Source: Flavobacterium aquicola (GTDB taxonomy: Bacteria; Bacteroidota; Bacteroidia; Flavobacteriales; Flavobacteriaceae). From it: a stretch of 64,000 bases of DNA. The stretch is from assembly GCF_003385115.1 (NCBI RefSeq), contig NZ_QUNI01000001.1:310001-374000 (forward strand), given 5' to 3'. Below are positions 35,259-45,115 of this stretch, piece by piece. A program made the position numbers and the translations under genes. The notes below the pieces were generated by a model, which ran no database searches, was not told the origin of the DNA, and was given only the letters and a program-made list of their open reading frames with translations. Position 1 is the first letter of the stretch, and the number at the start of each line of letters is the position of its first letter.

Positions 35259-35288
35259 TTGTTTATATAAAAATTATGCGTAGGTTTG
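35259..35288 (+). promoter_or_regulatory. Promoter of the GH28-susCD pectin block
   Basis: TTG (35259-35261), exactly 19 bases, TAGGTTTG (35281-35288). A textbook Bacteroidota promoter, directly followed by the operator. Confidence 0.75.
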
Positions 35289-35302
35289 TGCAATCGATTA
35301 CA
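35289..35302. promoter_or_regulatory. LacI-type operator, GH28-susCD block
   Basis: TGCAATCGATTACA, identical to the kduI site. It adjoins the -7 box and lies 32 bp before the GH28 start codon. Confidence 0.8.
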
Positions 35303-35334
35303 TAATTACAATTACACATTCAAAATATAGCACA

Positions 35335-36783
35335 ATGAAATTATTCAAAACGTATACAATTTTGAAAAAAATAACTAGCAGAACGATTATTTCTTTTGTT
35401 TGTTTCTTAGCGATGGGGGTTTCCGTTTTTTCCCAAGAAAATAATTCATCCAAAGAACAATGGAAAAAAATGCAGTCCATTATCAAATCAATTAAATATC
35501 CAAAGTTCCCAAATAAAACATATAATATAGTAGACTATGGTGCTCAATCAAATACTGCATACGATAACACTGCCGCAATAACAAAAGCAATTAAGGAGTG
35601 CAGTAAAAATGGAGGCGGAACGGTTTTGGTACCAAAAGGAAAATTTGAATCTCACGCCATACATTTAGAAGACAATGTAAATTTTCATTTAGATAAAGAT
35701 GCTGAAATTCTTTTTAGTACAAACCCAAAAGATTATTATCCTCTGGTTCACACATCATTTGAAGGCACAGAATACATGAATTATTCCCCTTTAATTTATG
35801 CCAATAATAAAACCAATATTGCTGTAACAGGCGAAGGAACATTAAACGGTCAGGCAGGCAATGAAAACTGGTGGGCCTGGAGCAATAAAGAAGAATATGG
35901 ATGGATAAAAGGAACTCCTTCTCAGGTTGATCCACTCAATCGATTGCGATTAGTTGAAATGGCTGAAAATGGCATTCCAGTTTCAGAAAGAATTTTCGGA
36001 GAAGGTCATTATTTGAGACCAAATTTTGTAGAATTTTTCGAATGCAAAAATGTACTGATCCAAAACGTTACTATAATAAATGCCCCTTTTTGGGTCATTC
36101 ATCCTATAAAATCAGAGAACGTAATCGTAGACGGAGTAACCATTAATAGTCATGGCCCGAATAACGACGGCTGCGATCCTGAATATTCAAAAAATGTTAT
36201 TATCAAAAACTGCACATTCAATACTGGCGATGATTGCATTGCTATAAAATCTGGCCGTGATGCAGACGGAAGAAGAGTAGCCATGAAAAGCGAAAATATT
36301 ATTGTACAAAACTGCACCATGTATGATGGCCATGGTGGAGTGACTATAGGAAGTGAAATATCAGGAGGCGTAAGCAATGTTTATGTAGAAAACTGCAAAA
36401 TGAACAGCCCAAATCTTGATATTGCCATTAGACTAAAAACAAATTCTAAAAGAGGCGGTTTAATAGAAAACTTTTATGTCCGAAATTTAGAAATAGGCCA
36501 AGTCAAAGAAGCCGTATTAAAAGCAGACATGTTTTATAATGTTCACGGTAACCAAGATGGAACATTTATTCCTAGAATTGAAAATATTTATCTGGAAAAT
36601 GTAACGGTAAAAAATGGTGGAAAATACAGCATTCTAGCAAAAGGGTATAAAGAATCACCGATCAAAAATATCACCTTCAAAAACGTGACTATAGAGAATG
36701 TCAAAGAAACCTATTCGATTGAAAATGTAAATAACCTAAAATTCGTAAACACATTCATTAATGGAAAATTAGTAAAAGATTAA
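35335..36783 (+). CDS. GH28 polygalacturonase-type glycoside hydrolase
   Basis: Secreted enzyme of 482 residues that hydrolyses galacturonan chains. Signal peptide about 1-37, ending VFSQ. Parallel beta-helix with all GH28 signatures: NNDGCD (Asp278), TGDDC (Asp299, Asp300), GHGG (His333) and RLK (Arg366, Lys368). First gene of the extracytoplasmic pectin block, under its own operator. No lipobox, so it is periplasmic or secreted. Endo or exo action, and homogalacturonan versus rhamnogalacturonan, cannot be told. Confidence 0.9.
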   Translation: MKLFKTYTILKKITSRTIISFVCFLAMGVSVFSQENNSSKEQWKKMQSIIKSIKYPKFPNKTYNIVDYGAQSNTAYDNTAAITKAIKECSKNGGGTVLVPKGKFESHAIHLEDNVNFHLDKDAEILFSTNPKDYYPLVHTSFEGTEYMNYSPLIYANNKTNIAVTGEGTLNGQAGNENWWAWSNKEEYGWIKGTPSQVDPLNRLRLVEMAENGIPVSERIFGEGHYLRPNFVEFFECKNVLIQNVTIINAPFWVIHPIKSENVIVDGVTINSHGPNNDGCDPEYSKNVIIKNCTFNTGDDCIAIKSGRDADGRRVAMKSENIIVQNCTMYDGHGGVTIGSEISGGVSNVYVENCKMNSPNLDIAIRLKTNSKRGGLIENFYVRNLEIGQVKEAVLKADMFYNVHGNQDGTFIPRIENIYLENVTVKNGGKYSILAKGYKESPIKNITFKNVTIENVKETYSIENVNNLKFVNTFINGKLVKD

Positions 36784-36833
36784 ATATAAAAACCAACAAT
36801 TAACTATTTATAAACAACCAAACAATTATTTTT

Positions 36834-39800
36834 ATGAAAATAAGAGAACAATTAAAAAATGGTATAAGCTTTTGCTATGTCTTAGCCATTTTACTGGGGC
36901 TTCTCATGTCCAATGAGATGGCGGCTCAAAAAAACACTACGATCAGCGGTATTATAAAAGACGATGCTGGACTATCTATGCCAGGAGTTAATATAGTTGA
37001 AAAAGGAACTTCTAACTCAGCCAGTACTGATTTCGATGGTAAATTCAATTTAAAATTAACTACAGATAATGCTGTATTAGTTGTAAGTTTTATAAGTTTT
37101 CAAACACAAACTGTTTCTGTTGCAGGAAGAACTTCATTAGAAATTAAATTAAAATCTGAAGAACAAACCTTAAAAGAAGTAGTTGTTGTTGGGTATGGAA
37201 CAACTAAAAAATCTGATGTTACAGGAGCAGTAAATACTTTATCTTCTGCAAAAATCACAGAGAGAAATGTTACCAACCCTATGGATGCTATTCAGGGAAG
37301 TATTGCTGGAGTTCAGGTTACTTCAAATTCAGGACGTATTGGTGATGGTTTTAATGTTGTCATTAGAGGTAGTAACTCTATTAACAAAGATGGTTCTAAA
37401 CCGTTATTCGTTGTTGATGGAGTACCAACAGATAATATAGACTTTTTAAACCCACAAGATATTGCCAGAATGGACGTCTTAAAAGATGCTTCTTCTGCAG
37501 CAATCTATGGTTCTAGAGGAGGAAGCGGTGTTATTATTGTTACTACTAAAAGTGGCGCATCGGCTAAATCTGGTTTAACCGTTTCTTTTGATACCTCTTA
37601 TGGTAATAAAGAAGCAGTGCGATTACCAAAAATGATGAGTCCTGAAAAGTGGTGGTACTATCATCAATCAGCATATTTGGCAAATAACATTTCAACAGCA
37701 AATCCAACTCATATGGATACTACCCCAGCTGAGTTAACTAATCTTGTTGGGGTACAAGGAAAAAATCCTCTTTTGTACGAAAGAGTAGCAAGAAATCAAT
37801 CTTATGATTGGCGCGATAATGTTCTAAGAAGCGGGATGACTCAAAATAATTATTTAAACGTTTCAGGACGATCAGATAACGGATTAGCATACAATATAGG
37901 TCTTGGAGCTCAAAAAGAAACTGGAGTAATAGACAATGAAAGTATTGAGAAATACAGTTTCAAAGCAGGATTGAATCACAAAGTAAATGATAAAATCTCA
38001 TTTGGAATAAACCTTACCTTGTCTAAAAGTGTAGATCAATTAGGTAGTGCTACTGCTATGACAGAAGCTTTCAGACAAAATCCATTTACATCACCTTGGG
38101 CAATTGATGATGTGGGCAATGAAATAATAGGTACATATACACCACAGCCAGGTACACTAAAATATCCAAATGGTATAGATGCAATTAACAAAACTGGATC
38201 TTACAATCCGTTCTTGGAAATTGCTAATTCGAGTGATGAGATAAGCAGATGGACATCTATAACAAGTGCTTTTGCAGAATACAATGCTACTAAATGGCTT
38301 TCGTTCAAGTCAACTTTATCTGCAGGCTATACAAGTGCTAGAGAAGGCAGATCTTTAGGTGCTCAAACTGACTTCGGAAGTAAAAACGGTAATTTAGCAT
38401 CTGGTGATGTAACTAATATGACTAACTTTAATTATACTTGGGATAATCAATTTAACATCAACTACACTTTAAAAGAAGATCATGTTTTCAGCTTTTTAGG
38501 ATTGATGAGTTTATATTCTAATGCCACAGAAACTTATTTCTCAGCTTCTAGACTAAATCCTTTTGAAACAGGATTTTACAACCTTGGCTCAGGAGTTCAG
38601 TCTACCTACACTTTATCCCCAGCAAATGGAAATTATCCTTCATTAATTCCTTCAGGAGTATTTTTTCCATATACTAAAAACACTCTAGAATCATACGCTG
38701 CGCGTTTCAATTATGCTTACAAAGGACGTTATTTATTAACTGCTTCTGTAAGAGCTGATGGATCTTCTGTTTTGGCAGAAGGAAACAAATGGACATCTTT
38801 CCCTTCAGTAGCTTTAGGATGGAATATTCATAATGAAAATTTCATGACAAATCTAACTTTTGTTTCTAATCTTAAGTTAAGAGCAAGCATAGGTTATACA
38901 GGAAATGACAATATACCAGCTTACTCTAGTTTTAGTCTTTTGACAGCACCAACTTATTATGATTTTAATGGAACTATAGCAAATGGTTATTCTTCTCTCA
39001 ACCTAGGAAATAAAGATTTAGGCTGGGAAAAAACTAGAGAGGTGAATTTTGGTCTGGATTATGGATTTATTAATAACAGAATCTCTGGTAGTGTGGATGT
39101 GTACGATAGATTATCTGAAGATTTATTATTTCAACAAGCATTGCCACTAGAAAATGGAGTTCCAACAATCAATTCTAATGTTGGATCAGTTAGCAATAAA
39201 GGAATTGAAGTTGCTTTGACTACAAAAAATATTCAAACTAAAAATGTAACCTGGGAAACGAGCTTTACCTTCACTAAAAACATGAATGAATTAGTTTCTA
39301 TTTACGGTCAAGACAAAGTAAGTGATATTGGAAATAATCTATTTATTGGAGAAAACCTTCATTCGTATTACAACTACGTTTTTGATGGAGTAATACAAGA
39401 AAGTGAAGGAGTATTAGACCCACTGGATGGTAAAATTAAATATCCGTTTGGACAACAAGCAGGTCAAATGAAAGTAAAAGATTTAAACGGTGATGGTAAA
39501 ATTGACCCGACAAATGACCGAAAAGTTATAGGGAACTATGACCCTAAATGGTCTGGAAGTTTTTCCACTTCATTAAAAGTAAAACAATTTGACTTATCAT
39601 TATCTTTGATTACTAATCAGGGAATGACCGTATTTAGTAGTTTTCATGACAATTTTGCTGATATGGCTGATAGAGGTCGTTCCAAACTGGATGTTGCTGA
39701 TTTCTATGTCCCTGCTAATGGAGCTGGTATTCCTGCCCAATATTCAAATACAAATCCATTGGGAGGAGCTATAGGCGTAGGACCTCTTTACACTAGTAAT

Positions 39801-40040
39801 GCCAGCTTCTATAAAGATGCCTCATTTGTTAAAATTCAAAATATAGCAGTGGGTTATAGTTTAGATGATGACTTGCTTAAAAAACTAAAAATTAAAAGCT
39901 TGCGTATATATGCAAATGTTTTGAATCCGTTTGTGTTTACAGATTATGAAGGTTATGATCCTGAATGGGCTACTGCTTCTTTAGGAATTAATCGCGTATC
40001 AACAATGACAATTCAAATGGGATTGAGTTTAAAATTATAA
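36834..40040 (+). CDS. SusC-like TonB-dependent receptor
   Basis: Outer-membrane importer of 1068 residues for pectin oligosaccharides. Signal peptide (1-31), carboxypeptidase-D-like domain (about 35-115, with GIIKDDAGLSMPGVNIVEKG), TonB-box region VVVVGYGTTKKSDVTGAV, plug domain (about 120-235) with FVVDGVP and SAAIYGSRGGSGVIIVTTK, then the barrel. The susD-like gene follows after 11 bp, as is standard; SusC and SusD form a bucket-and-lid complex powered by TonB. The pectin substrate is inferred from the surrounding enzymes. Confidence 0.95.
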   Translation: MKIREQLKNGISFCYVLAILLGLLMSNEMAAQKNTTISGIIKDDAGLSMPGVNIVEKGTSNSASTDFDGKFNLKLTTDNAVLVVSFISFQTQTVSVAGRTSLEIKLKSEEQTLKEVVVVGYGTTKKSDVTGAVNTLSSAKITERNVTNPMDAIQGSIAGVQVTSNSGRIGDGFNVVIRGSNSINKDGSKPLFVVDGVPTDNIDFLNPQDIARMDVLKDASSAAIYGSRGGSGVIIVTTKSGASAKSGLTVSFDTSYGNKEAVRLPKMMSPEKWWYYHQSAYLANNISTANPTHMDTTPAELTNLVGVQGKNPLLYERVARNQSYDWRDNVLRSGMTQNNYLNVSGRSDNGLAYNIGLGAQKETGVIDNESIEKYSFKAGLNHKVNDKISFGINLTLSKSVDQLGSATAMTEAFRQNPFTSPWAIDDVGNEIIGTYTPQPGTLKYPNGIDAINKTGSYNPFLEIANSSDEISRWTSITSAFAEYNATKWLSFKSTLSAGYTSAREGRSLGAQTDFGSKNGNLASGDVTNMTNFNYTWDNQFNINYTLKEDHVFSFLGLMSLYSNATETYFSASRLNPFETGFYNLGSGVQSTYTLSPANGNYPSLIPSGVFFPYTKNTLESYAARFNYAYKGRYLLTASVRADGSSVLAEGNKWTSFPSVALGWNIHNENFMTNLTFVSNLKLRASIGYTGNDNIPAYSSFSLLTAPTYYDFNGTIANGYSSLNLGNKDLGWEKTREVNFGLDYGFINNRISGSVDVYDRLSEDLLFQQALPLENGVPTINSNVGSVSNKGIEVALTTKNIQTKNVTWETSFTFTKNMNELVSIYGQDKVSDIGNNLFIGENLHSYYNYVFDGVIQESEGVLDPLDGKIKYPFGQQAGQMKVKDLNGDGKIDPTNDRKVIGNYDPKWSGSFSTSLKVKQFDLSLSLITNQGMTVFSSFHDNFADMADRGRSKLDVADFYVPANGAGIPAQYSNTNPLGGAIGVGPLYTSNASFYKDASFVKIQNIAVGYSLDDDLLKKLKIKSLRIYANVLNPFVFTDYEGYDPEWATASLGINRVSTMTIQMGLSLKL

Positions 40041-40051
40041 AATTATAAAAA

Positions 40052-41758
40052 ATGAAAAAAATAATCGTATTTATAGGGATACTAGCAACGGCACTAAGTT
40101 CTTGTTCAAACTATATTGAAGAAGATAATCGTTCCTACGGCTCAGCAGAAGAATATTACATAACTGCACCTGGTTTTGAATCATTAGTCAATGTAAATTA
40201 TGCCGCACTAAAAGAAATATATGGTGCTGATCCATATTTATTTGAATCAGGTACAGATATGTACTCGGATGGAAGAAATCAAGAACCATCAGATCGTGGA
40301 TTAAGTACATATACAAGTCTTACCTCAGGATCTTATGGGGTTGATCAGTTGTATAGGTCTTGCTTTTCTGCAATTCAGCAAGCAAATAAAGGTATTTATT
40401 ATTCAACTATTACCGAAAAAACGACCAGCTTACCAGCAAGAATTGGAGAACTTAAATTTTTGAGAGCCAATGCTTACTTCTTATTAGTTCAAACCTACGG
40501 AGGAGTGCCAATTGTATTAGAAAATATTAATACAGCAGTTACCTCTTTTGATAGAAATTCAGCCGAAGAAGTATATACACAAATTATAAAAGACCTAAAT
40601 GAAGCCCTTCCAGATGTGGGTAATGAAGCTTATAACGGAAGAGTAAACAAAAGAGCTGTTCAAAATTTACTGGCAAAAGTGTATTTGACAAAAGGGTATG
40701 AAACTTTTGGAACTTCTTCAGATTTTACAACTGCTGCAACTTTAGCAGATGCAGTAATTGCAGGCCAGCCATTAAATGTATCTTTTGAAAATGTAGTAAA
40801 ACCTGGAAATGAAATGAATCCTGAAACTATCTTTTCAGTTCAATTTTCTGTAACTTCTAATGCTGCTGGTATTACCTCACTTGGAAACTCTCAAAATTAC
40901 TGGTTTGGTGCATATTTAGGACCAGCAAATACTGGTAAATATCCTAATAGAAGTTATACCCTTTGCCCTACTCCTTATGCCCTGTCTTTATTTGAAAAAG
41001 GAGACAAACGCTGGGAAAATACTTTTATGACTGAAATTGCTGCTGAATATTATCAATATTATACTGCAGCTGATAGAACAAAATTAAAAATAAATCATTT
41101 TTATGAGCCAGCATGGTACACCCTTACAGAAAGAGATACGTATATTGCTTCTCATCCTGATTTAGGTGCAATTAAAGCTCCTGCGACATTACCTCCTGGA
41201 TATCATCCATGGGGCTCTTACTCATCTGCAGTTACAGCATCATCTGATTTCCAACTTATTTGTGTCCGCAAATTTGATGATCCAGCTTCGCCTTACAGCG
41301 GTGCTTCGAGTGCTAATTACAACTCAACTCCTGTTACTCCAGCTTCAAACAGAAGCAGTACTCGTGATTTTATTATTGCAAGACTAGGAGAAACCTATTT
41401 AGTGGCTGCCGAAGCTTACTTCAAGGCTGGTAATTCCGCAACTGCTCTGACTTACTTGAATGAAGTAAGAAGAAGAGCTGGAGGTGGAACAACTGGTGTA
41501 ATACCAGTACTTACGACAATTAATATTAACACAATATTAGATGAGAGAGGGAGAGAATTATTAGGAGAGTACCACCGCTGGTTTGACTTAAAACGTACTG
41601 GAACTTTGATAGAAAGAACAGTTCTGTACAACCCAAAAATAACTAATTCAAGTGCTTTTGAAGGCAAAAATGGCAGTAAGAAAATTCTAAGACCAATTCC
41701 GCAATCTGCTTTAGATTTGAATAGAAACAAAAATTTTCCTCAAAATCCTGCATATTAG
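40052..41758 (+). CDS. SusD/RagB-like surface lipoprotein
   Basis: Glycan-binding lid of the SusC transporter, 568 residues. Lipoprotein signal MKKIIVFIGILATALSSC (Cys18). Helical TPR-like core with the family motif FLRANAYFLLVQTYGGVPIV and the C-terminal RRRAGGG...ILDERGRELLGEYHRWFDLKRTG block. A hairpin follows the gene and probably limits read-through to the enzyme genes. No SusE/F-like surface protein follows. Confidence 0.95.
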   Translation: MKKIIVFIGILATALSSCSNYIEEDNRSYGSAEEYYITAPGFESLVNVNYAALKEIYGADPYLFESGTDMYSDGRNQEPSDRGLSTYTSLTSGSYGVDQLYRSCFSAIQQANKGIYYSTITEKTTSLPARIGELKFLRANAYFLLVQTYGGVPIVLENINTAVTSFDRNSAEEVYTQIIKDLNEALPDVGNEAYNGRVNKRAVQNLLAKVYLTKGYETFGTSSDFTTAATLADAVIAGQPLNVSFENVVKPGNEMNPETIFSVQFSVTSNAAGITSLGNSQNYWFGAYLGPANTGKYPNRSYTLCPTPYALSLFEKGDKRWENTFMTEIAAEYYQYYTAADRTKLKINHFYEPAWYTLTERDTYIASHPDLGAIKAPATLPPGYHPWGSYSSAVTASSDFQLICVRKFDDPASPYSGASSANYNSTPVTPASNRSSTRDFIIARLGETYLVAAEAYFKAGNSATALTYLNEVRRRAGGGTTGVIPVLTTININTILDERGRELLGEYHRWFDLKRTGTLIERTVLYNPKITNSSAFEGKNGSKKILRPIPQSALDLNRNKNFPQNPAY

Positions 41759-41796
41759 TCATTTGAGTTAGTTTTATTATTTATAAGTTAGTAATA

Positions 41797-41833
41797 ATAG
41801 GAGTTTGACATAAAAATCAAACTCCTATTTTAA
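41797..41833 (+). terminator. Weak terminator/attenuator after susD-like gene
   Basis: Twelve-base perfect arms (ATAGGAGTTTGA at 41797-41808, complement at 41817-41828), followed by only a short T stretch. Likely lets some transcription pass into the enzyme genes, so the importer would be made in excess of the enzymes. Confidence 0.6.
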
Positions 41834-41859
41834 ATTATGAAGGTTTTGCAATAATAAAT

Positions 41860-42795
41860 ATGAAAAAATTACTATTAATATTATTTCTATCTTCAATTGC
41901 TGTTCAAGCTCAAACTAACTATAATGCAGACACAACTTATACTCCAAAAAGTGTTTACAATAAAGAAATAAAAAATTACCCATTCACAAGTATAGCGCAG
42001 AGCAAACGTCATCCTAATGTATTGGAAAAAAAAGAAATAGTTTATTGTAAAATAAATGACAGAAAACTTCACTTAGATGCATATTATACAAATCAGAAAA
42101 ATCCAGTTATTGTAATTCTTCACGGAGGAGGCTGGAAATCTGGAAATAAATCTCAAATGGAGACTTTTGCGCAAGAAATGGCTTCTAAAGGATTTTCGTG
42201 TTTTACAATAGAATATCGATTATCTCAAGAAGCAAAATATCCCGCAAGTATTTTTGATGCAAAAAAAGCTATTCAGTTTATCAAAATAAATGCTAAGCAG
42301 TTCAACGCAGATAGTACTAAAATTGCTATATTAGGTTGCTCTTCGGGAGGACAGATGGCGGCTTTAATAGGAGCAACAAATAACAATAGCACTTTTGAAA
42401 ACAATGATACCAACCAAAAAATAACTTCGAATGTGCAGGCAATCGTAGATATAGACGGTATCTTAGCTTTTAAACATCCCGAATCAGAGGAAGGAACTGT
42501 AGCAGAATTATGGCTGGGAGGCAATTATCAGGAAAAACCAGAAGTTTGGCAGCAGGCATCTGCATTAACACATACTGATAAGAACACACCGCCTACCCTA
42601 TTTATTAACAGCAGTAAAAAACGGTTTCATGCAGGAAGAGACAATATGATTGTTATATTAAACCAATATAAAATTTATAACGAAGTCAAAACATTTGAAA
42701 ACTCACCACATTCGTTTTGGTTTTTAAATCCTTGGTTTGACGAAACGGTAGATACAACAGTACAGTTTTTAAACAAAATATTTAAAATTAATTAA
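41860..42795 (+). CDS. Alpha/beta hydrolase, likely carbohydrate esterase
   Basis: Secreted protein of 311 residues; signal peptide 1-17 (ending VQAQ). Alpha/beta-hydrolase signatures: oxyanion HGGGW, nucleophile Ser161 in GCSSG, and a late histidine in ENSPHSFWF. It resembles esterase/lipase proteins of the BD-FAE and acetyl-esterase type. In this block it probably removes acetyl or feruloyl groups from pectin. First of the downstream enzyme genes, 24 bp before a DUF4861 gene. Confidence 0.82.
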   Translation: MKKLLLILFLSSIAVQAQTNYNADTTYTPKSVYNKEIKNYPFTSIAQSKRHPNVLEKKEIVYCKINDRKLHLDAYYTNQKNPVIVILHGGGWKSGNKSQMETFAQEMASKGFSCFTIEYRLSQEAKYPASIFDAKKAIQFIKINAKQFNADSTKIAILGCSSGGQMAALIGATNNNSTFENNDTNQKITSNVQAIVDIDGILAFKHPESEEGTVAELWLGGNYQEKPEVWQQASALTHTDKNTPPTLFINSSKKRFHAGRDNMIVILNQYKIYNEVKTFENSPHSFWFLNPWFDETVDTTVQFLNKIFKIN

Positions 42796-42818
42796 TAACT
42801 ACATCATAACTCAGCTCA

Positions 42819-43787
42819 ATGAAAACAGTTTATAAAATTACCGCATTATTAGTAATGGGTCTTACTTACGCCAATGCTCAGAATAAAAGCACAGCTTCAT
42901 CAAATGAAAAAACATATGCCGAAATTTCGGTGAAAAATGACGGAAGATGGGAAAACAGAAAATACATTGGAGGAACTTATAAAAACGTCAATAAACTAAA
43001 AGTTGCCAAAGAACATACCGATCATTCGTTCGACATACGATATGAAGGTCCAGGCTGGGAAAGTAACAAAATTGCTTACCGTTTATACTTAGACTGGCGC
43101 AATGCAATTGACATTTTTGGAAAAAAAACCGAAGCTATTACTCTACCGCAAGTAGGACAAGATAATTCTCCATCTTATCATGAAATGCAGGATTGGGGCT
43201 GCGATATTTTAAATTCTGGAAAAGGAATCGGAATTGGTTCCATCAATCGTTATTTGAATGGTGAAAAACTACATTTTCATGAAGTGGATTCAACTTTTGC
43301 CAGTGTCGAAAACCAAGCCAAACATTCTGCTGTAAAAGTGAACTACTACGGCTGGAAAACAGCTTCTGACAAAATTGATTTTACATCAGATTTAATTATT
43401 ACTCCTGACCAGCGCTACACCAAACATACCTTTCAGGCATCTAAAGAAATTAAAGGAATCTGCACAGGAATTGTTAAACAAAAAAACACCGAATTATTAA
43501 AAAAAGAGAGTCAAAATAAAAAGTGGGCTTATATAGCGACTTATGGCGTGCAATCATTGATTCCTGATCAATTGGGAATGGCTGTTTTTTATGAAATCAG
43601 TACTATTGAAAATATTGAAGACACTCCGTTAGATTATCTTTTAGTTTTTAGACCTACCGCAAAGCCAACTTCATTTTACTTTTTGGCAGCTTGGGAACAG
43701 GAAAAAGACGGTATCAAAAACAAAGAAGAGTTTATAAAATACTTAGATGAAAAACTAGCTGTTTTAAACAAGAAAAATAAAATATAG
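42819..43787 (+). CDS. DUF4861-family secreted protein (second copy)
   Basis: Protein of 322 residues, signal peptide 1-20 (ending ANAQ). Clear DUF4861 features: ENRKYIGGTYKNVNKLKVAK, GPGWESNKIAYRLYLDWRNAIDIFGK, and EMQDWGCDILNSGKGIGIGSI. More typical of the family than the copy at 32965. It sits between an esterase and a GH105, so its function is tied to pectin breakdown; the reaction is not known to me. Confidence 0.82.
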   Translation: MKTVYKITALLVMGLTYANAQNKSTASSNEKTYAEISVKNDGRWENRKYIGGTYKNVNKLKVAKEHTDHSFDIRYEGPGWESNKIAYRLYLDWRNAIDIFGKKTEAITLPQVGQDNSPSYHEMQDWGCDILNSGKGIGIGSINRYLNGEKLHFHEVDSTFASVENQAKHSAVKVNYYGWKTASDKIDFTSDLIITPDQRYTKHTFQASKEIKGICTGIVKQKNTELLKKESQNKKWAYIATYGVQSLIPDQLGMAVFYEISTIENIEDTPLDYLLVFRPTAKPTSFYFLAAWEQEKDGIKNKEEFIKYLDEKLAVLNKKNKI

Positions 43788-43874
43788 GTTAGGTAGAAAT
43801 ATCTTTTCACTGGAAGTTTTTCATCAAAAAACAATCCAAAAGGCAAAAATTTAGAAAACAAAAAATAAAATATC

Positions 43875-45110
43875 ATGATAAACAGAAAAACTAAGGCTTT
43901 TAAAGCTGTAACGCTTTTTATCTCATTTACATTTCTCAGCTGTAAAACTACAGCTCAGGAACCAGCCAAAAGCAATACTGAACAGGCACAAATAACAATT
44001 TCAAAAGACTCGAAATGGTCAGAGAAAATGGCTTTAACAATAATGAAACGCCATCCTGAAAGTTATATGATTGACGATTCAAAAGAGCCAAAATGGGATT
44101 ATGTACACGGTTTAGTTTTGTATGCAATTCAAGAATTAAATAAAAAAAATCCTGATCCTAGATATTTAACTTATATAAAAAGCTATGTCGATAATTTTGT
44201 CCAAAATGACGGTACTATTAAAACTTATGAATTAGAAAAATACAACATTGACATGGTTGTGGCAGGACGATTACTTTTTAATGTTTACGCTGACTCAAAA
44301 GAAGAAAAATATTTGAAAGCAATGCAATTGTTGCGTAAACAGATTGAGGAACAGCCAAGAACGCAAAGCGGCGGTTTTTGGCATAAAAAAATCTATCCAA
44401 ACCAAATGTGGCTGGACGGATTGTACATGGGAGAACCATTCTATGCTCAATATACTGTTACTTTCGAAAATGGAAAAAGCCTTGATGATGTAGCAAAGCA
44501 GTTTGAACTGATTCAACTGCATGCAACTGATCCAAAAACAGGACTATTATATCATGCTTGGGACGAAAGCAAACAAATGCCTTGGGCAAATAAAGAAACT
44601 GGAAATTCGCCTAATTTCTGGTCAAGAGCCTTAGGCTGGTATGTAATGGCATTGGTTGATGCCTTAGATTATTTTCCAAAAGACCATCCAAAACAAAAAG
44701 AAATAGTCGGATATTTAAATAATGTTGCAGCTAGTCTAGCCAAATTTCAAGATGAAAAATCAGGTTTGTGGTATCAGGTTACAGACAAAGGCGCAGAGAA
44801 AGGAAATTATCTAGAAGCTTCAGGCTCTTCAATGTTTGCTTATGCTTTTGCAAAAGGAGTAAACAAAGGATATCTGCCTGCAAAATATAAAAAACTGGCC
44901 AACAAAGCATTTGATGGTTTGACCAAACAATTAATAAAAACAGATGCTGACGGCGGAATTACTTTGACACAGGCCTGTCAAGTTGCCGGCTTAGGAGGTA
45001 ATCCATATAGAGATGGATCGTATGAATACTATATTAATGAAAGAAAAAAAGACAATGATCCCAAAGCTACCGGACCATTCATTCTAGCTGCCTTAGAATT
45101 AAATAGATAA
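43875..45110 (+). CDS. GH105 unsaturated rhamnogalacturonyl/galacturonyl hydrolase, lipoprotein
   Basis: Releases the unsaturated 4-deoxy uronate from the ends of lyase-cut pectin, providing the substrate of KduI. 411 residues, (alpha/alpha)6-barrel. The lipobox FLSC (Cys23) shows that it is membrane-anchored. Visible family motifs are PNQMWLDGLYMGEPF with the catalytic Asp181, FWSRALGWYVMALVDAL and EASGSSMFAYAFAKG. It implies that a polysaccharide lyase acts earlier, but none lies in this window. Confidence 0.9.
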   Translation: MINRKTKAFKAVTLFISFTFLSCKTTAQEPAKSNTEQAQITISKDSKWSEKMALTIMKRHPESYMIDDSKEPKWDYVHGLVLYAIQELNKKNPDPRYLTYIKSYVDNFVQNDGTIKTYELEKYNIDMVVAGRLLFNVYADSKEEKYLKAMQLLRKQIEEQPRTQSGGFWHKKIYPNQMWLDGLYMGEPFYAQYTVTFENGKSLDDVAKQFELIQLHATDPKTGLLYHAWDESKQMPWANKETGNSPNFWSRALGWYVMALVDALDYFPKDHPKQKEIVGYLNNVAASLAKFQDEKSGLWYQVTDKGAEKGNYLEASGSSMFAYAFAKGVNKGYLPAKYKKLANKAFDGLTKQLIKTDADGGITLTQACQVAGLGGNPYRDGSYEYYINERKKDNDPKATGPFILAALELNR

Positions 45111-45115
45111 AAAAT

